Assembly (NCBI RefSeq): GCF_003313465.1
Contig: NZ_KZ845671.1
Span: 1-64,000 of the forward strand
Direction: 5' to 3'
DNA length: 64,000 nucleotides
Source: Thermoflavimicrobium daqui
GTDB taxonomy: Bacteria; Bacillota; Bacilli; Thermoactinomycetales; Thermoactinomycetaceae
This document shows positions 62,218 through 64,000 of this stretch, in pieces. Made by a program: the position numbers and the translations under genes. The notes beneath the pieces are model-generated. The model saw only the letters and a program-made list of their open reading frames with translations. It was not told where the DNA came from and searched no databases. Within the stretch, counting starts at the first letter, position 1. The number at the start of each line of letters is the position of its first letter.

Positions 62218-62694
62218 GTGGATACACTTTGGTGGATACTTATCATTGTACTATTGGTATTGGGGTATGCAGGAATAATTTTACCAGTACTTCCTGATAT
62301 GCCCTTGATTTGGGGAGCCTTCCTCATTTATCGTTTCTTTATTAATGATGTCGATTTGGGTTGGGGTTTTTGGATAGTGGTTCATAGTATGACCTTAGTA
62401 TTTTTAATAGGCGATTTTGTGATACAGGGGTATTTGGCCAAAAAGTATGGCGGATCTAGTTGGTCTGTATGGGCCTCGATTATAGGAATGATCGTTTGTA
62501 TTCCTTTCGGTCCCATTGCTATTATCGTAGGTCCTATGGTGTTAATCTTTATCATTGAGCTGGTACTCCAGAAAAATGCAAGCGATGCGTTTAAAGTTAG
62601 TTTAAGTAGTGTGTTTACCTTTATCTTTGGAACAATTTTCAAACTCATTTCTGTTACTGGATTATTGGTTTGGTTTATCTGGAAAGTGGTTTAA
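62218..62694 (+). CDS. DUF456-family membrane protein
   Basis: A 158-residue protein with about four spans and the Gly/Pro-rich DUF456 pattern (ILIIVLLVLGYAGIILPVLPDMPLIW, KYGGSSWSVWASIIGMIVCIPFGPIAIIVGP). Similar to Bacillus YqgC. Function unknown. AGAAGGATCTGA precedes the GTG start. Confidence 0.82.
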   Translation: MDTLWWILIIVLLVLGYAGIILPVLPDMPLIWGAFLIYRFFINDVDLGWGFWIVVHSMTLVFLIGDFVIQGYLAKKYGGSSWSVWASIIGMIVCIPFGPIAIIVGPMVLIFIIELVLQKNASDAFKVSLSSVFTFIFGTIFKLISVTGLLVWFIWKVV

Positions 62695-62698
62695 ATGG

Positions 62699-62741
62699 AA
62701 AAGCTTATTCCTTTTATCTGCCTAAGGAATAAGCTTTTTTC
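62699..62741 (+). terminator. Terminator after the DUF456 gene
   Basis: AAAAGCTTATTCCTT pairs with AAGGAATAAGCTTTT and is followed by TT and C. Confidence 0.9.
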
Positions 62742-62778
62742 TGTTTTTGTTATACTAAAATATAATTAGATTACTTCA

Positions 62779-62830
62779 TGTCAACTTTTTTAACATTTAT
62801 TTGACATGAAAGCTGACATAGGTATATAAT
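62779..62830 (+). promoter_or_regulatory. glnRA promoter with GlnR/TnrA-type boxes
   Basis: TGTCAACTTTTTTAACA at 62779-62795 fits the TGTNA-N7-TNACA box. A second imperfect box, TGACATGAAAGCTGACA, lies at 62802-62818 over the -35 TTGACA and spacer. TATAAT is at 62825-62830. The pair of boxes matches the autoregulated glnRA control of Bacillus. Confidence 0.8.
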
Positions 62831-62873
62831 GACAACAGGAAAGACATTCTTTAAAAGAAAGGGGAATGCTGCG

Positions 62874-63272
62874 ATGAGGGACCATATCCGGCGGAATATG
62901 CCTTTACTTCCAATGCGCATTGTCACGACGCTAACCGAACTTACACCGCGTCAAATTCGCTACTATGAGCAACAACAATTGATTCATCCAGCTCGAACCA
63001 GTGGGAATCAACGACTCTTTTCTTTTAATGATGTAGAACGACTTTTAGAAATTAAAGCATTGATTGAAAAAGGTGTGAATACTGCTGGAGTAAAAGAGGT
63101 ATTGGTGAAATCGCAGCAGGTGCTCATAGCTAAACAAGAAGTAGAAAAAGTGAAAAAAGAGTTATCCGAAAAAGAATTACGTAAAATGCTTAAACAGCAA
63201 CTAACACATCCTTTACGTCCTGGGCAAACCCTATTAAATCAAGGGGAAATGACTCGTTTCTTTAGGCACTGA
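62874..63272 (+). CDS. glnR: Transcriptional repressor GlnR
   Basis: A 132-residue MerR-type regulator repressing glnRA and other nitrogen genes when glutamine is plentiful. MRDHIRRNMPLLPMRIV, ELTPRQIRYYEQQQLIHPAR and GNQRLFSFNDVERLLEIKALIEKGVN match GlnR closely, and the C-terminus ends QGEMTRFF, the tail that senses feedback-inhibited GlnA. AAAGGGGAA precedes the ATG at 62874; the upstream in-frame start at 62829 overlaps the promoter. Confidence 0.95.
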   Translation: MRDHIRRNMPLLPMRIVTTLTELTPRQIRYYEQQQLIHPARTSGNQRLFSFNDVERLLEIKALIEKGVNTAGVKEVLVKSQQVLIAKQEVEKVKKELSEKELRKMLKQQLTHPLRPGQTLLNQGEMTRFFRH

Positions 63273-63304
63273 TCGATGAAACTAAATGAAGGGAAGGCCA
63301 ATAC

Positions 63305-64000
63305 ATGCCTAAAAAATTCACCAAAGAAGATATTTTAAAGATTGCTGAGCAAGAAAACGTTCAATATATTCGTTTGCAATTTACCGATTTGCTTGGAACT
63401 ATTAAAAATGTAGAAATCCCTCGTAGTCAATTACAAAAAGCACTTGATAATAAAATGATGTTTGATGGCTCTTCGATTGAAGGATTTGTTCGCATTGAAG
63501 AATCAGATATGTACTTATTTCCAGATTTAGATACTTGGTTTATTTATCCTTGGGACAATGACCTTGGGAAAGTAGCAGGACTTACATGTGATATTTATAA
63601 TCCAGATGGAACTCCTTTTGAAGGAGATCCACGTGGAATCTTGAAGAAAGTATTAAAAGAAGCACAAGAAATGGGCTTCACTGACTTAAATGTAGGAACG
63701 GAGCCGGAGTTCTTTCTCTTTAAAGCAGATGAAAATGGCGAACCTACGATGAATCTAAACGATAAAGGTGGATATTTTGATTTAGCACCATTGGATTTGG
63801 GTGAAAATTGTCGTCGTGATATCGTACTTACTCTTGATAAGATGGGCTTTGAAGTAGAAGCTTCTCACCATGAAGTAGCTCCTGGACAACATGAGATCGA
63901 TTTTAAATATGCAGATGCTGTGACAACAGCAGATAATATTCAAATCTTTAAATTAGTGGTTAAAAATATTGCTCGTAATTATGGATTACACGCAACTTTT
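63305..64000 (+). CDS. glnA: Glutamine synthetase, type I (partial)
   Basis: The first 232 codons of GlnA, cut by the window end. GAAGGGAAGG precedes the ATG. The start [20 protein letters not shown], the FDGSSIEGF loop, [21 protein letters not shown] (metal ligand Glu) and [13 protein letters not shown] (Gln-His-Glu) are typical of the Bacillus-type GSI-alpha enzyme, which lacks adenylylation. It lies 32 bases after glnR in the usual glnRA operon and is the housekeeping synthetase, unlike the ligase-like paralogue at 17783. Confidence 0.96.
   Translation, partial: MPKKFTKEDILKIAEQENVQYIRLQFTDLLGTIKNVEIPRSQLQKALDNKMMFDGSSIEGFVRIEESDMYLFPDLDTWFIYPWDNDLGKVAGLTCDIYNPDGTPFEGDPRGILKKVLKEAQEMGFTDLNVGTEPEFFLFKADENGEPTMNLNDKGGYFDLAPLDLGENCRRDIVLTLDKMGFEVEASHHEVAPGQHEIDFKYADAVTTADNIQIFKLVVKNIARNYGLHATF

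Overview
The window reads as chromosome of a low-GC, endospore-forming member of the Bacillales. It carries spore genes (yunB, cotE, a spoVK-type ATPase, a KatX-sized catalase), strong AGGAGG-type ribosome binding sites, frequent TTG and GTG starts, and the Bacillus-like order miaB-ymcA-cotE-mutS-mutL-miaA-hfq-spoVK-hflX-ynbB-glnR-glnA. A Thermoactinomycetaceae-type organism would fit, but that is inference; no 16S comparison was possible beyond the last 124 bases.

Layout. 1-5260: the 3' end of a 16S rRNA gene that runs into a terminator instead of a 23S gene, then yunB, a lipoprotein, a frameshifted membrane protein, a dispersed repeat, an anchored glycerophosphodiesterase and a lone PTS EIIA. 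5379-13990: three tRNA transcription units (Ile-Phe-Glu-Arg; Leu; Ile-Ala-Tyr-Lys-Gly-Asn-Glu-Val-Asp-Gly) that share a TTGCAT-17 bp-TAxAxT promoter. Between them lie metabolic genes and an autoregulated-looking TrmB-type regulator with an IMPase-like partner. 14097-22235: catalase, then a probable amine-catabolic unit (aldehyde dehydrogenase, glutamine-synthetase-like ligase, SDR) followed by an AraC regulator and an EamA permease. 22381-30700: a MoxR/DUF58/DUF4129/DUF4350 operon with SpoIIM-like (DUF95) and RDD membrane proteins nearby, the same set as in actinobacterial clusters. It is interrupted by an IS200/IS605-like non-coding element and a frameshifted S58 peptidase. 30786-39287: glucosaminidase-like protein, two possible micro-ORFs, an AIM24-family protein, a methyltransferase flanked by repeat copies, a 1,115-codon Sel1-repeat protein and an alanine symporter.

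39578-64000 is the conserved sporulation, mismatch-repair and nitrogen block, with three additions. A decayed SDR and an intact SDR sit between ymcA and cotE. A 2.1-kb group II intron sits inside mutS, directly after the mismatch-binding FYE motif. A YukC/EssB-like membrane protein and a repeat-rich surface-type protein sit between hfq and spoVK. The intron's reverse transcriptase has lost motif residues but keeps its maturase region, so mutS expression should depend on splicing.

The most unusual items are the intron-split mutS, the orphan YukC-like pair, the indel-free 36-residue Sel1 array, the omega-RNA-like element near 27.4 kb, the unlinked 16S gene and the perfect 24-bp operator palindrome before the TrmB-type gene. 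Starts were moved from the longest open frame wherever a Shine-Dalgarno site showed a better one. All family assignments come from recognised motifs, not from a search.
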